A stretch of DNA of 64,000 bases from NCBI GenBank assembly GCA_021296255.1, contig JAGWAU010000004.1, forward strand, positions 18,465 through 82,464. Reading direction: 5' to 3'. The position numbers and the translations under genes were made by a program. This DNA is from Alphaproteobacteria bacterium (GTDB lineage Bacteria > Pseudomonadota > Alphaproteobacteria > UBA2966). Positions 17,284 to 27,128 of the stretch are shown piece after piece; position 1 is the stretch's first letter; every line of letters begins with the position of its first letter. Below the pieces are notes generated by a model, which saw nothing but the letters and a program-made list of their open reading frames with translations, searched no databases and had not been told where the DNA came from.

Positions 17284-18180
17284 TCACATTCGTGCGAGAA
17301 GGCATCGTTCCACCCCTGCGAGGTCGCAACGGGACTCGATCGCGGCAAATCCCGCGCCGCGCAGGAGTGACCTGACGTTCCGTTCCTGGCCCCGGCCGAT
17401 TTCGAGTACCGCCAGTCCCGTCGAACAAAGCAGTCGAGGCAAACCTGGCACAACCTCCCGGTAGGCTTCGAGGCCATCGTGTCCGCCGAAGAGGGCGCGG
17501 TGCGGATCGTAGTTGACAACCTCGGGTGCCAAGTCATCCATGTCGCGGACCGCCACGTATGGCGGGTTCACCACGACGATGTCGAATCCTCCGCGCAAAG
17601 CGCTCCCCCAGTTTGCGCAAACAAGTCGAGCGCGCTGATGAAGACCGTTCCGGATGAGGTTCCGCCATGCCACGCGGAGCGCGACCGGCTCGATGTCGAC
17701 CCCGATGCCGGTTGCGGCCTGCAATTCGCTGAGCAGTGCCGTGATTAGACATCCGCTGCCCGTCCCAAGATCGAGCAACCGGATTGGTGCCTCGCGGTCT
17801 CGCACCGCTGAAAGGACGGCCTCAACAAGGGCTTCACTGTCGGGACGGGGATCGAGGACCGAGTCCGCCAGTTCGAAGGTCAGACTCCAGAACTCTCGCT
17901 CGCCGACGATCCGCGAGACGGGTTCACGATTGAGGCGCCGAGATACGAGACGCTGGAAACGGCGAACGTCATCATGTGTGACAACGTCTTTCCCACGACC
18001 AGCGAAACTTGCAGGGTCACGATCCATGGCATGACCTAACAGACATCGCGCATCCAGTCGCGGCGTATCTATACCGGCTTCCGCCAGCCGTGCCGCCACG
18101 TTCCGAAGAACGTCGACAGCCCTGGTCGTCAGATCTGGGACCCGGCCGGAGTCGTCCAAGAACCCAGCTGTCGCATCCAT
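17284..18180 (-). CDS. prmC: release factor glutamine methyltransferase PrmC
   Basis: A 298-residue SAM-dependent methyltransferase that methylates the glutamine of the GGQ motif in release factors. The N-terminal helical substrate-binding region (1-100) is followed by motif I LLDLGTGSGCLITALL, and the catalytic NPPY is present in VVNPPYVAVRDMDDL. Its substrate gene prfA lies immediately upstream on the same strand, 13 nt apart, as in most bacteria. The C-terminus ends at the usual place after a VLEIGRGQ strand. Confidence 0.96.
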   Translation of the reverse strand: MDATAGFLDDSGRVPDLTTRAVDVLRNVAARLAEAGIDTPRLDARCLLGHAMDRDPASFAGRGKDVVTHDDVRRFQRLVSRRLNREPVSRIVGEREFWSLTFELADSVLDPRPDSEALVEAVLSAVRDREAPIRLLDLGTGSGCLITALLSELQAATGIGVDIEPVALRVAWRNLIRNGLHQRARLVCANWGSALRGGFDIVVVNPPYVAVRDMDDLAPEVVNYDPHRALFGGHDGLEAYREVVPGLPRLLCSTGLAVLEIGRGQERNVRSLLRGAGFAAIESRCDLAGVERCLLARM

Positions 18181-18193
18181 GTCATCACCCGCG

Positions 18194-19282
18194 TTACGCG
18201 TCGACTTCCATCTCGGTCATCCGACTCGCCCGATTCTCCCCGATAAGCCTTTCGATCACCTCGTCCAATGCCTCTCCGGCCAGCACGCGATCAAGCTTGT
18301 GGAGAGTGAGGTTGATGCGGTGATCGGTGACGCGTCCCTGAGGGAAGTTGTAGGTGCGCACGCGCTCCGACCGGTCGCCCGAGCCGACTTGGCCGCGCCG
18401 CTGTTCCGCCCGTTCGGCGTGCGCCCGCTCGCGCTCAAGCTCATACAGCCTGGAGCGCAGGATCTTTAGTGCCTTGGCCCGGTTCTTGTGCTGGGACTTC
18501 TCGTCCTGTTGGGTCACCACGATCCCCGTCGGGAGATGCGTGATGCGGACCGCCGAATCGGTCGTGTTCACCGACTGGCCCCCCGGCCCGCTGGCACGGT
18601 AGACATCGACGCGGAGGTCCTTGTCGTCGAGCTCAACGTCGATGTCCTCGGCCTCCGGCAGGACGGCCACGGTCGCTGCAGAGGTGTGTATGCGACCGCT
18701 ACTCTCTGTTTCCGGCACGCGTTGAACCCGGTGCACACCGGATTCGAACTTGAGACGGGCGAACACGCCCTGCCCCGAGATCAACGCCTGGACTTCCTTG
18801 ATCCCGTTGAGATCGGTCTCGGACACCTGGAGGGGCTCGACCTTCCATCCACTTATCTCGGCATAACGCTGATACATGCGGTAGAGATCGGCAGCGAACA
18901 AGGCCGCTTCGTCGCCACCGGTGCCGGCACGAATCTCCAGGATCGCGTTCTTCTGATCGGCTGCATCCCGAGGCAGGAGGAGAACCTGCATTTTCCGTTC
19001 GAGGTCGGGCAACCACTGCCGATGTCCGGCGAGTTCCTCCTCGGCGAGTGCCCGCATCTCGCCATCGGTATCCGGATCCCCCAGCAGTTCCTCCAGATCT
19101 GCCACTTCACCCTGCATTTTTTGAAGCTCAACCGCGCCTTCGACAAGCGGGGTCAGCTCGGCATATTCCTTGGACAGGCGGACGAACTCATCGCCGCCGC
19201 CCGGGACCGTCGCCAATTCGCCCTCCAGTGCGGCGTGACGGTCGATAATCCTCTGCAGTTTCTCTTTCGGGATCTTGGCCAC
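18194..19282 (-). CDS. prfA: peptide chain release factor 1
   Basis: A 362-residue RF1, which terminates translation at UAA and UAG. The peptidyl-hydrolysis motif GGQ occurs in [18 protein letters not shown]. The stop-codon recognition tripeptide is PET (in [10 protein letters not shown]), fitting the PxT form of RF1 rather than SPF of RF2. A coiled-coil N-terminal domain and the conserved C-terminal [18 protein letters not shown] are present. It sits between hisS (59 nt upstream) and prmC (13 nt downstream) in the same direction. Confidence 0.97.
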   Translation of the reverse strand: MAKIPKEKLQRIIDRHAALEGELATVPGGGDEFVRLSKEYAELTPLVEGAVELQKMQGEVADLEELLGDPDTDGEMRALAEEELAGHRQWLPDLERKMQVLLLPRDAADQKNAILEIRAGTGGDEAALFAADLYRMYQRYAEISGWKVEPLQVSETDLNGIKEVQALISGQGVFARLKFESGVHRVQRVPETESSGRIHTSAATVAVLPEAEDIDVELDDKDLRVDVYRASGPGGQSVNTTDSAVRITHLPTGIVVTQQDEKSQHKNRAKALKILRSRLYELERERAHAERAEQRRGQVGSGDRSERVRTYNFPQGRVTDHRINLTLHKLDRVLAGEALDEVIERLIGENRASRMTEMEVDA

Positions 19283-19341
19283 GGACTTCCTGCCTCCACA
19301 GGGTCGTCCGGCGTAATGTGGGCGCCGGTGCGGACTTCTAC

Positions 19342-20586
19342 CTATTCCAACGACTTCAACGCCGTTTCCAGCGCATTGCGCGCGAGCTCCTGCTGCCTCC
19401 CGGAGTCGAGATCCCGCAACGTGACGACATCGCGTTCAAGCTCGTTCTCGCCCAGAAACAAGGCAACGCGTGCCCCGATCCGGTCGGCCCGCCTCATCCG
19501 GCGCGTCACATTTCCGCGGTAGCCGAGATCGACGACGAATCCCGAATGGCGCAGATCGCGGGCCAATTGCATGGCGGCATCCTGAACATCGTCGCCGACG
19601 GGCACCAGCGCGATGGGTCGGGGAGCATCGGGTACGCCGACCGCAAGCATGGCCAGCCGCTCGATACCACCTGCCCACCCGATGGCCGGCGTGGGCGGTC
19701 CGCCCATCGTTTCCATCAATCCGTCGTAGCGACCACCTGCGATGACCGCACCCTGCGCGCCCAACTCCCTGGTGACGAATTCGAATGCAGTGTGACTGTA
19801 GTAGTCGAGGCCACGCACCAGATGAGGATTTTTGCGGTAGCGAACCCCAAGCACATCCAAACCAGAAAGAACGGCATCAAAGAGGGCGGAAGACTCTTCG
19901 TTCAGAAAATCCTCCATACGGGGAGCCTTCGCTACGAGTACCCGGTCCCCTTCGTCCTTCGAGTCCAGAATTCGCATTGGATTACGCTTGAGCCTCTCCT
20001 GACTTTCCGCCGACAGACCATCCCGATGCACGCTGAAATAGGTCACGAGGGCGTCGCGATAGGCGAGCCGGCTTTCCGCGTCGCCCAAGGAATTTATTTC
20101 GAGTTCCGTACTCCCCAGTACACCCAGAGCTTCGAGGATATCCGCACCGAGAGAGATGACTTCGATATCCGCCTGAGGTTCCGCAACGCCGATGATCTCC
20201 ACGTCGATCTGGTGGAACTGGCGCAGCCTGCCTCTCTGCGGACGCTCGTAACGGAACATGGGACCGTGCGCGAAGAACCGAAGGGGCAGTTGACGACCTA
20301 AGCCGCCCGAGACCACCGCGCGGGCAATGCCGGCCGTATACTCGGGACGCAACGTGATTTCGTCCCCGCCCCGGTCCTTAAAGGTATACATCTCCTTGGT
20401 GACAACGTCTGATGTCTCGCCCAGGGTGCGTTGAAATACCTCGGTGAACTCGAAGATGGGCGTGGAGATTTCGGCGAACCCGTACCGTTCCGCCAACTTC
20501 CGCGCCGTCTCCATGACATGACGCTGTTTTAGGCCATCTTCGGGCAGTATGTCGTGCGTGCCGCGGACCGGCTGCAAACGCCTCAC
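19342..20586 (-). CDS. hisS: histidyl-tRNA synthetase
   Basis: A 414-residue class II synthetase that charges tRNA-His. Signature stretches are [15 protein letters not shown] at the N-terminus, motif 2 [18 protein letters not shown], the histidine-binding loop [14 protein letters not shown] and motif 3 around GGRYDGLME...[14 protein letters not shown]-terminal anticodon-binding domain begins near [11 protein letters not shown]. Length is normal for the family. It follows ispG by 16 nt and precedes prfA by 59 nt, consistent with one transcription unit. Confidence 0.97.
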   Translation of the reverse strand: MRRLQPVRGTHDILPEDGLKQRHVMETARKLAERYGFAEISTPIFEFTEVFQRTLGETSDVVTKEMYTFKDRGGDEITLRPEYTAGIARAVVSGGLGRQLPLRFFAHGPMFRYERPQRGRLRQFHQIDVEIIGVAEPQADIEVISLGADILEALGVLGSTELEINSLGDAESRLAYRDALVTYFSVHRDGLSAESQERLKRNPMRILDSKDEGDRVLVAKAPRMEDFLNEESSALFDAVLSGLDVLGVRYRKNPHLVRGLDYYSHTAFEFVTRELGAQGAVIAGGRYDGLMETMGGPPTPAIGWAGGIERLAMLAVGVPDAPRPIALVPVGDDVQDAAMQLARDLRHSGFVVDLGYRGNVTRRMRRADRIGARVALFLGENELERDVVTLRDLDSGRQQELARNALETALKSLE

Positions 20587-20602
20587 GGAAACCTCTCGAA
20601 AG

Positions 20603-21751
20603 CTAGGAGGCTTCGGTCAACGCGTCGGTCCGCAACTTCGATTCGGTCGCGGCGCGTTCCGCCTCGAATTCCGCAGCACGTTGCTCGACCACTTCGACGA
20701 TGTGATCGACAAGGCCATCCTCGTCGATCTTGTGATCCGCCACGCCGGAAAGGTAGACCATGTGGGTCCCACGGCCACCGCCGGTGACACCGATATCCGT
20801 CTCGCGCGCCTCTCCCGGTCCGTTGACGACGCAGCCGATCACGGAAAGGGACATGGGGGTCAAAATGTGAGCCAACCGCTCCTCAAGGACGCGAACGGTC
20901 TCGATGACCGGAAAAGCCTGACGCGCACAGGAAGGACAGGAAATCACGGTGACACCCCGGTGACGCAGACCAAGCACCTTCAGGATCTCATAACCAGCGC
21001 GGATTTCTTCGACGGGATCCGCAGATAGGGAAACACGAATCGTGTCTCCGATTCCTGCCCACAACAAGGTCCCCAATCCGATCGAGGACTTCACCGTGCC
21101 TGTCGTGAGGCCGCCAGCCTCGGTAATACCCAGGTGGAGGGGATGGTCGCAGGCGTCCGCTAACTGCTGGTAGGCCGCTGCCGCGAGAAACACATCGGAA
21201 GCCTTGACGCTGATCTTGAACTCAAAGAAGTCGTTGTCCTCAAGCAGGCGTGCGTGATTAAGCGCGCTCTCGACCATCGCCTCGGGGCATGGCTCACCAT
21301 ACTTCTCAAGCAGTTCCCGTTCGAGCGACCCCGCATTGACGCCGATTCTCATGGAACAGTCGTGGTCGCGCGCAGCCCTTACGACCTCGCGCACGCGAGC
21401 GTCATCTCCAATATTACCCGGGTTGATGCGAAGGCAATTCGCGCCGGACTCCGCCGCCTCGATCGCCCGTTTATAGTGAAAATGGATGTCCGCAACGATC
21501 GGAACGTCCACCTGCCGCACAATCTCCTTCAGGGCCGATGACGACTCCGAGTCCGGGCAGGAGATCCGGACGATATCCGCGCCCGCCGCCTCCAGTTCCT
21601 TGACCTGCGACACCGTCGCCGCCACGTCCGTGGTCAGCGTGTTGGTCATTGACTGAACGGAGACCGGCGCATCTCCACCTACCGCCACACCGCCGACATG
21701 GATCTGCCGGCTCTTGCGGCGTGCGATATCACGGTAGGGTCGAACGCTCAT
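20603..21751 (-). CDS. ispG: 4-hydroxy-3-methylbut-2-enyl-diphosphate synthase (IspG/GcpE)
   Basis: A 382-residue iron-sulfur enzyme of the MEP isoprenoid pathway, converting MEcPP to HMBPP. The TIM-barrel half contains [16 protein letters not shown] and the central [18 protein letters not shown]. The C-terminal 4Fe-4S site uses the cysteines of [11 protein letters not shown] and [16 protein letters not shown] chose the ATG at 21751 because the family begins with a [10 protein letters not shown] stretch close to the start; an upstream in-frame start at 21865 adds 38 residues without family likeness. It precedes hisS in the operon. Confidence 0.96.
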   Translation of the reverse strand: MSVRPYRDIARRKSRQIHVGGVAVGGDAPVSVQSMTNTLTTDVAATVSQVKELEAAGADIVRISCPDSESSSALKEIVRQVDVPIVADIHFHYKRAIEAAESGANCLRINPGNIGDDARVREVVRAARDHDCSMRIGVNAGSLERELLEKYGEPCPEAMVESALNHARLLEDNDFFEFKISVKASDVFLAAAAYQQLADACDHPLHLGITEAGGLTTGTVKSSIGLGTLLWAGIGDTIRVSLSADPVEEIRAGYEILKVLGLRHRGVTVISCPSCARQAFPVIETVRVLEERLAHILTPMSLSVIGCVVNGPGEARETDIGVTGGGRGTHMVYLSGVADHKIDEDGLVDHIVEVVEQRAAEFEAERAATESKLRTDALTEAS

Positions 21752-21941
21752 TTCAGACACGGCATCGGTGTGCAACGGATTTTGCTTGGAGACATTTCGA
21801 CGGTCGCTTCGAATGTGTCCCGACGGTACCGACCTCGCTTCGCCCACGGCCGTTAAGGGTGGCACAGCCCCGCAGCCCAGTATCCGGCGACTTTACCATG
21901 AAGATGTTGCGCCGCAAGAGCGGCGTAACCGCAGGAGATGA

Positions 21942-23609
21942 CTATTGTTCGACAGCCGTACCAGCGAGGAGACGCTCGGGCACCAGGGCGACATTGTCAC
22001 GTACAGCCCCCGGCTGCCCAATCGAGGGCACGATCTTACCGTCCACAATAATCTCGATTCCCCCTGCGTTACCAGTCATGAGGAACAGATCCTCGCGATT
22101 AGGCACCAGGTACTTATCACCTGGACGGAGGAGCCGCGTTAACAGCAGTTCACCGTCGTCCGTGCTCATGACTTGGACCCAGCTTTCCGTCTTAGCCTTC
22201 ACAACCACGCGGGCTTCCCAATTGCCTTCCCCATAGACTCGGGGTTCATGTTCCGAAAGGTCGAGGCCGCGCACCGGGCTCGTTGACGCGACCCGGGGTT
22301 CATCCCTCGTCTCGATGGTCGCCTCGGCAGTCGTCACGCTCAGCGTGCCTGACGGCGCGGGAGCGACCCCGGAGAGTTCAGACGACTCGACGGCGGCATC
22401 CGCCAGAGAGTCGCCGGTCGGCGGCGTCCCACTCTCAGGCTGAACCAGCCCCGCAGCCATACGGGAAAGCGATTGCAGGTCCACACGGAAAGGATCGTCT
22501 GAAACAGTGTCAACCGGAACCTCGTGCGGTGGAGGTCTCAGTATCTCCGCTGTTGTCTCTGGTGTTGCCGGTGTCCGTGACGGCGGAGGCGCCTCACCGG
22601 TCGGTGCCTGGGTTTCGGCGGCGCTCCGATCCATGTCGATTGACGGTTCGGCCGTGCCAAGTGGAGAGGACGCGCTTTCCGTGCCGCCAAATGCAGCCGT
22701 TGTCGAATCCAGGTCGGGCGGGACACCGGCCTCACCTACAGCGTCGGGAATTTGTCGAGTTGCCGCCGCGGGTCCAGTGACTGACGCGTCAGCTACCGGA
22801 GGCAATTCCCCGACGGATACCGGAAGTTCCTCCGATCCCGCAGGCAAGGTGACGGCAGATGTTTCCGACGCGCCCGTGAGCCCAGCGGATGATGCATCGA
22901 TGGAACGAGCCTCTCCGGTAGCCGTTGGCTCGGCCTCTCCGCTGACTTCCTGCGGCGGTTCCAGACGAATCTCGCGTGTCGCCGGATCAAGGCCGGTCAA
23001 TGTGTCCGTGGCAGTAGGTCTTTCGGTTGCGATCTCCTGTGTTTCCACGAGCCCGATCGCTGCGGGCCGGTCGACCGAAGGGGTCGGCGCCAAGGCCGCT
23101 AGCCTCTCGGGAAGTGACGGGACCCGACCGGTCGCCAATCTACCGTTCATTTCAACGTAATACCAACCCGCGTAGATCAGACCGGCCAGCACCAGCGAGA
23201 CCGCAATAAGCCGTCCTGTCGGAACGCGACTTTCAGGGATCGGAGACGGGAAAACCAACTTGGTCCCGCCATTCAGACCTAACGTCTCTTGCTTGAACGC
23301 TTCGACAGCAACTTCGCCGTCCAGCCCTAGGTACTCAGCGTAGGAACGCACGAAACCCACGGCATAAACCGGCCCCGGCAGATCATCAAAATAGCCTTCT
23401 TCGATCGCCTGAAGGTGAACGTGGCGGATTCGAAGTTCGTCTGCGACTTCCGCCAGGTCGAGCCCTTTACGCTCTCGCGCAGCTTTAAGGTCCGCCCCCA
23501 GACCATCGTACCCGCTGGTCTCGACGGTCACCTCGCGCAAATGCAACCGTCGCCTTCGCAACGGTCGAGTTTGGTTCTCCTGTGCCTCTTGTGACGTTGA
23601 TTCCGTCAT
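21942..23609 (-). CDS. RodZ-like protein: helix-turn-helix, membrane helix, DUF4115
   Basis: A 555-residue bitopic membrane protein. The N-terminal cytoplasmic HTH_25 domain (about residues 30-100) reads GADLKAARERKGLDLAEVADEL and AVGFVRSYAEYLGLD. One membrane segment (LIAVSLVLAGLIYAGWYYVEM) lies at about 150-170, followed by a roughly 290-residue low-complexity periplasmic linker rich in Pro, Thr, Ala and Glu. The C-terminal DUF4115 domain begins near ESWVQVMSTDDGELL. RodZ links the MreB cytoskeleton to the cell-wall machinery, and this gene family often stands before ispG. I took the ATG at 23609; an upstream TTG at 23675 is less likely. The linker is unusually long. Confidence 0.85.
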   Translation of the reverse strand: MTESTSQEAQENQTRPLRRRRLHLREVTVETSGYDGLGADLKAARERKGLDLAEVADELRIRHVHLQAIEEGYFDDLPGPVYAVGFVRSYAEYLGLDGEVAVEAFKQETLGLNGGTKLVFPSPIPESRVPTGRLIAVSLVLAGLIYAGWYYVEMNGRLATGRVPSLPERLAALAPTPSVDRPAAIGLVETQEIATERPTATDTLTGLDPATREIRLEPPQEVSGEAEPTATGEARSIDASSAGLTGASETSAVTLPAGSEELPVSVGELPPVADASVTGPAAATRQIPDAVGEAGVPPDLDSTTAAFGGTESASSPLGTAEPSIDMDRSAAETQAPTGEAPPPSRTPATPETTAEILRPPPHEVPVDTVSDDPFRVDLQSLSRMAAGLVQPESGTPPTGDSLADAAVESSELSGVAPAPSGTLSVTTAEATIETRDEPRVASTSPVRGLDLSEHEPRVYGEGNWEARVVVKAKTESWVQVMSTDDGELLLTRLLRPGDKYLVPNREDLFLMTGNAGGIEIIVDGKIVPSIGQPGAVRDNVALVPERLLAGTAVEQ

Positions 23610-23722
23610 GCTCTGACCCGGTACCACGAGGCGGCCATCCGCATCGTGTGACTTGACCTGAGCAACCCGACCCAATCGCCGAAGCCGCTCATAGCAGATA
23701 TGGCTAGGTCACCTTGCCATGC

Positions 23723-23743
23723 TGACCGAATCTAATTCGGTCA
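23723..23743. repeat. perfect inverted repeat TGACCGAAT-CTA-ATTCGGTCA
   Basis: Nine-base arms around a 3-nt centre, between the rodZ-like gene and the nitronate monooxygenase gene. No T-run follows on either strand, so it looks more like an operator or a structural element than a classical terminator. A Fur-box-like sequence starts 13 nt to its right. Confidence 0.5.
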
Positions 23744-23756
23744 GAACAGATATTGT

Positions 23757-23775
23757 TATTATTATTCTCATTCTC
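23757..23775 (-). promoter_or_regulatory. Fur-box-like site
   Basis: On the minus strand GAGAATGAGAATAATAATA matches the classical 19-bp ferric uptake regulator box at 14 positions, and the hexamer array continues with AACAAT. It lies about 150 nt before the rodZ-like gene; the monooxygenase gene to its right is read toward it. No iron-uptake gene is adjacent, so the target is unclear. Confidence 0.4.
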
Positions 23776-23903
23776 AATGCAAACTATTAGTCGATGCCCT
23801 AAAGTCAGAAGTTGATCAGTAATCTTGGAATTTTGCAATCAGCCGAATCGGAAACCCGCCACACTGGCCGAAGGTAGCACGACAGGGCCTGCCGACCAAT
23901 CGT

Positions 23904-24917
23904 CTACGCCGCTAGGGCTCGATTCGCCTGTCCGACGAGCTCTTGAATAATCTCTTCGACGGGCTGCTCCTTCTTGACCATGCCCACGCTTTGGCCGGCC
24001 ATCAACGATCCATGCTCGACGTCGCCATCAATGGCGGCTCGCCGCAACGCACCTGCCCAAAAATGCTCGATGTCCAGTTGCGCCGCCTTCTGCTCCACTT
24101 CACCGGCGTGGAACTTGGCAATGACCTCGCGCTGGAACTCGTGAAACCTTCGGGTTCCTTCATTCACCAAGGCACGGACCGGAATAACCGGAAACTGTGG
24201 ATCGAGTTGTATTGTCGGCGTGGCGTCGCGCGCATTCGCTCGGATGAAAGCCCCCTTGAATTTTGGATGGGCGATGCACTCGGCGGCGCAAACGAATCGG
24301 GTCCCCAGTTGGCATCCCGAAGCACCCATCCGCAGATACAGGGCGACGACATCTCCGCGACCGAGTCCCCCCGCAACGAACACGGGCACCTCGGTAACAT
24401 GGGGCAAGATCTCCTGCGCCAAAACGCTGGTGGAGACCGGACCGATGTGGCCACCGGCCTCGGCACCTTCAATGATGATTCCATCGGCCCCGGATCGCAC
24501 CAGCCGCCGAGCGATGGGCAGGGCCGGAGCAAAGGCAATGACCTTCACGGCAGCCTCCTTCAGGCGGCTGATATCAGTATCCCGAGGCAGTCCGCCGGCC
24601 AGAACGACATGGCTCACCTTCCGATCGATACAGACGCCGATGAGTTCCTCGAGATCCGGGTGCAAGGTGATGAGATTGACACCGAAGGGACGATCCGTGA
24701 GTTCAAACGTGGCAGCGATTTCTCTGTCGAGCATGTCAGAAGTCATGGAGCCGCATGCGATGACACCGAATCCCCCGGCGTTCGAAAGCGCGGAAACAAG
24801 GTTTCGCTCGGAGAGCCAAGTCATGGCACCGCCCATGATGGCGTATTGCGAACCCAGCAGTTCGCAACCACGCTGCCACAGCCTATTCAGCTCAGATCGT
24901 GAATGGTCCGGCGCCAC
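23904..24917 (-). CDS. nitronate monooxygenase / FMN-dependent 2-nitropropane dioxygenase family
   Basis: A 337-residue FMN-binding TIM-barrel protein. Family features are YAIMGGAMTWLSERNLVSALSN at the N-terminus, GVNLITLHPDLEELI, the phosphate-binding DGIIIEGAEAGGHIG (about residues 150-165), and VFVAGGLGRGDVVALYLRMGA. Members oxidise nitronates, or act as enoyl-ACP reductases (FabK-type); which applies here cannot be read. A 17-nt gap separates it from the upstream lysC, so cotranscription is likely although there is no obvious metabolic link. Confidence 0.88.
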   Translation of the reverse strand: MAPDHSRSELNRLWQRGCELLGSQYAIMGGAMTWLSERNLVSALSNAGGFGVIACGSMTSDMLDREIAATFELTDRPFGVNLITLHPDLEELIGVCIDRKVSHVVLAGGLPRDTDISRLKEAAVKVIAFAPALPIARRLVRSGADGIIIEGAEAGGHIGPVSTSVLAQEILPHVTEVPVFVAGGLGRGDVVALYLRMGASGCQLGTRFVCAAECIAHPKFKGAFIRANARDATPTIQLDPQFPVIPVRALVNEGTRRFHEFQREVIAKFHAGEVEQKAAQLDIEHFWAGALRRAAIDGDVEHGSLMAGQSVGMVKKEQPVEEIIQELVGQANRALAA

Positions 24918-24934
24918 AAATATGGTGCCTGCGC

Positions 24935-26155
24935 CTAGGCCGCGTCGAGGCCGTAGGCCGTGTGCAGCGAACGCAGAGCGAGCTCCGTGTACTCCTCCGA
25001 AATCAGAACGCTTACCTTGATCTCGGAGGTGGAGATCGCATGAATATTGATACCCTTCTCCGCTAGTGCGCTGAACATCTTCTGAGCGACACCGGCGTGG
25101 CTGCGCATGCCGACACCAATCACGGATACCTTCGCCACATCGGAGTCTGAGATCAGCCGGTCAAAACCAACGTCCCGTTTGGCGGTCTTCACAACGCTCA
25201 CAGCCCGCTCGAAATCCGCTTCCTTGACCGTGAACGTCACGTCGGTTGACCGGCCATCCTCCGAAACACTCTGTACGATGATGTCGACATTGATATTGGC
25301 GTCAGCCAAAGGCCCAAAAATCGCCGCCGCGACTCCGGGACGGTCCGCCACCCGAACCAACGTTATCTTGGCTTCGTCACGCGAATAGGCAATCCCGCTC
25401 ACAACCTGTTTTTCCACGACCTCATCCTCATCGACGACGAGTGTTCCCATAGAATTGGAAAAGCTGGAAAGAACCTGAACCCGTACTTGGTGGTTCATCG
25501 CTAAGGACACGGAACGGGTTTGCAAGACCCGAGCGCCTTGAGATGCCATTTCAAGCATCTCTTCGTACGTGATTCTATCAAGCTTCCGTGCCTTCGCAAC
25601 GATGCGGGGATCAGCCGTAAAGATACCTTCGACATCGGTGTAGATGTCGCAGCGCGCGGCTCCGAGGGCCGCCGCCAATGCGACGGCGGAGGTATCCGAT
25701 CCGCCGCGACCCAGAGTTGTGATCCGGCCGTCTTCACCTTTTCCCTGAAAGCCGGCCACGACCGCTACCTGACCCTCGTCGAAACGCCGTTCGATATCGT
25801 CGCAGTTGATCTCCTCGATCCTCGCGTTCCCGTGGACGGCGTCGGACAGTATGGGGATCTGCCAGGCAAGCCAGGACCGGGCAGATACCCCGCTATCCTG
25901 AAGCGCCAAGGCCAGCAGGCCGGCAGTGATCTGTTCGCCAGCGGACACCACTACATCGTATTCGCGGGCATCGTGGAGAAGCGCAGTGTCACTGGTCCAT
26001 TTGGCCAATTGATCGGTGGTCCCGGCCATGGCAGACACGACAACAGCGACCTCATTGCCCTCATCGACGCAGGCCTTGACGCGCCGGGCTACCTCCCGGA
26101 TGCGGTCCACGTCCGCGAGCGACGTGCCGCCGAACTTCATAACAAGACGTGCCAT
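24935..26155 (-). CDS. lysC: aspartate kinase
   Basis: A 406-residue aspartokinase, first enzyme of lysine, threonine and methionine synthesis. The kinase domain opens with the signature VMKFGGTSLADVDRI and contains FQGKGEDGRITTLGRGGSDTSAVALAAAL. Two C-terminal ACT domains (about 265-400) provide feedback control by lysine and/or threonine; one reads KVSVIGVGMRSHAGVAQKMF. The ATG at 26155 gives the family N-terminus MARLVMKFGG; an open stretch to 26344 lacks family likeness. It is divergent from ubiG, a pairing frequent in alphaproteobacteria. Confidence 0.96.
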   Translation of the reverse strand: MARLVMKFGGTSLADVDRIREVARRVKACVDEGNEVAVVVSAMAGTTDQLAKWTSDTALLHDAREYDVVVSAGEQITAGLLALALQDSGVSARSWLAWQIPILSDAVHGNARIEEINCDDIERRFDEGQVAVVAGFQGKGEDGRITTLGRGGSDTSAVALAAALGAARCDIYTDVEGIFTADPRIVAKARKLDRITYEEMLEMASQGARVLQTRSVSLAMNHQVRVQVLSSFSNSMGTLVVDEDEVVEKQVVSGIAYSRDEAKITLVRVADRPGVAAAIFGPLADANINVDIIVQSVSEDGRSTDVTFTVKEADFERAVSVVKTAKRDVGFDRLISDSDVAKVSVIGVGMRSHAGVAQKMFSALAEKGINIHAISTSEIKVSVLISEEYTELALRSLHTAYGLDAA

Positions 26156-26322
26156 GTCCAGTTTCAAGCAACCGCCGGCGCCGTTCGGGCAGCCCTTCAA
26201 CTCCGTTTGTGTATGGCTTTCCTTCCCGGAGAAAGGCGCGTATTCATACTCCCGGTCTCGACGCCGGGCAAGCGCTCGGAATGGCAGCCCACTCGCGGGC
26301 GACGGGAAAGATCGACCTCTTG

Positions 26323-27108
26323 ATGTCGGGAAGAAAAACCGCAAGAGAATGGCCTGAACGAGCCGCCCGGTATGCGTCGGTCGACCCTAGGGAGATTCAA
26401 CGGTTCTCCGAAGTCGCCGAGGCTTGGTGGGACTCCAAAGGACCCTTTCGCTCTCTGCATCGGCTCAATCCAATTCGACTGGCGTATCTGAGACGGCATC
26501 TCGACGCGTTCTTCGAGCGTGAGCCGCGCGACATCCACCCGTATGGCGGCCTCACCGTCCTCGATGTTGGCTGCGGCGGCGGGCTGTTGAGCGAGCCACT
26601 TGCCCGACTGGGCGCACGGGTGACAGCCATCGACGCCGATTCGCAGGCCATCGGCGTCGCTACACATCATGCGAGGGATGCAGGATTGGATATCGACTAC
26701 AGATGCGCAACGGTCGAAGACGTCGCCGCGTCCCGGGAAGCGTTCGATATCGTCGTCGCCATGGAGATCATGGAGCACGTTTCCGATTTGTCTGTATTCA
26801 TCGATGCTCTTGGCCGCGTCGTCGCGCCTGGCGGTGCACTTGCACTGGCCACCTTGAATCGAACGCTCAAATCACTTGTGCTGGCGATCATCGGCGCCGA
26901 GTACGTGTTGCGTTGGCTACCCAGAGGAACCCACCATTGGGAGAAATTCGTGAAACCCTCGGAGGTCTCCCGCCATCTCCGCCGTTGTGGATTCAACATC
27001 ACGGATGTCACCGGCGTAACACTCGACCCCATGGCCTTCGAGTGGCGGACCAGTCGGGATACGTCCGTCAACTACATGATGTTCGCAAACAAGACAGCGG
27101 CACGCTGA
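26323..27108 (+). CDS. ubiG: ubiquinone biosynthesis O-methyltransferase UbiG
   Basis: A 261-residue SAM-dependent methyltransferase that performs both O-methylations of ubiquinone synthesis. Typical UbiG sections: FSEVAEAWWDSKGPFRSLHRLNPIRL near the N-terminus, motif I VLDVGCGGGLLSEPLARLGA, then TAIDADSQAI and CATVEDVA, and the late element LRWLPRGTHHWEKFVKPSEV, which contributes to membrane and substrate contact. I chose the ATG at 26323; the frame is open further upstream but that part overlaps the lysC start region. Confidence 0.96.
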   Translation: MSGRKTAREWPERAARYASVDPREIQRFSEVAEAWWDSKGPFRSLHRLNPIRLAYLRRHLDAFFEREPRDIHPYGGLTVLDVGCGGGLLSEPLARLGARVTAIDADSQAIGVATHHARDAGLDIDYRCATVEDVAASREAFDIVVAMEIMEHVSDLSVFIDALGRVVAPGGALALATLNRTLKSLVLAIIGAEYVLRWLPRGTHHWEKFVKPSEVSRHLRRCGFNITDVTGVTLDPMAFEWRTSRDTSVNYMMFANKTAAR

Positions 27109-27128
27109 CGCCCGCGGGGTGACGATAG

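Noticed and set aside
18488..19522. 344-codon plus-strand frame over prfA
   Set aside because: Fully antisense to RF1, no ribosome site or domain.
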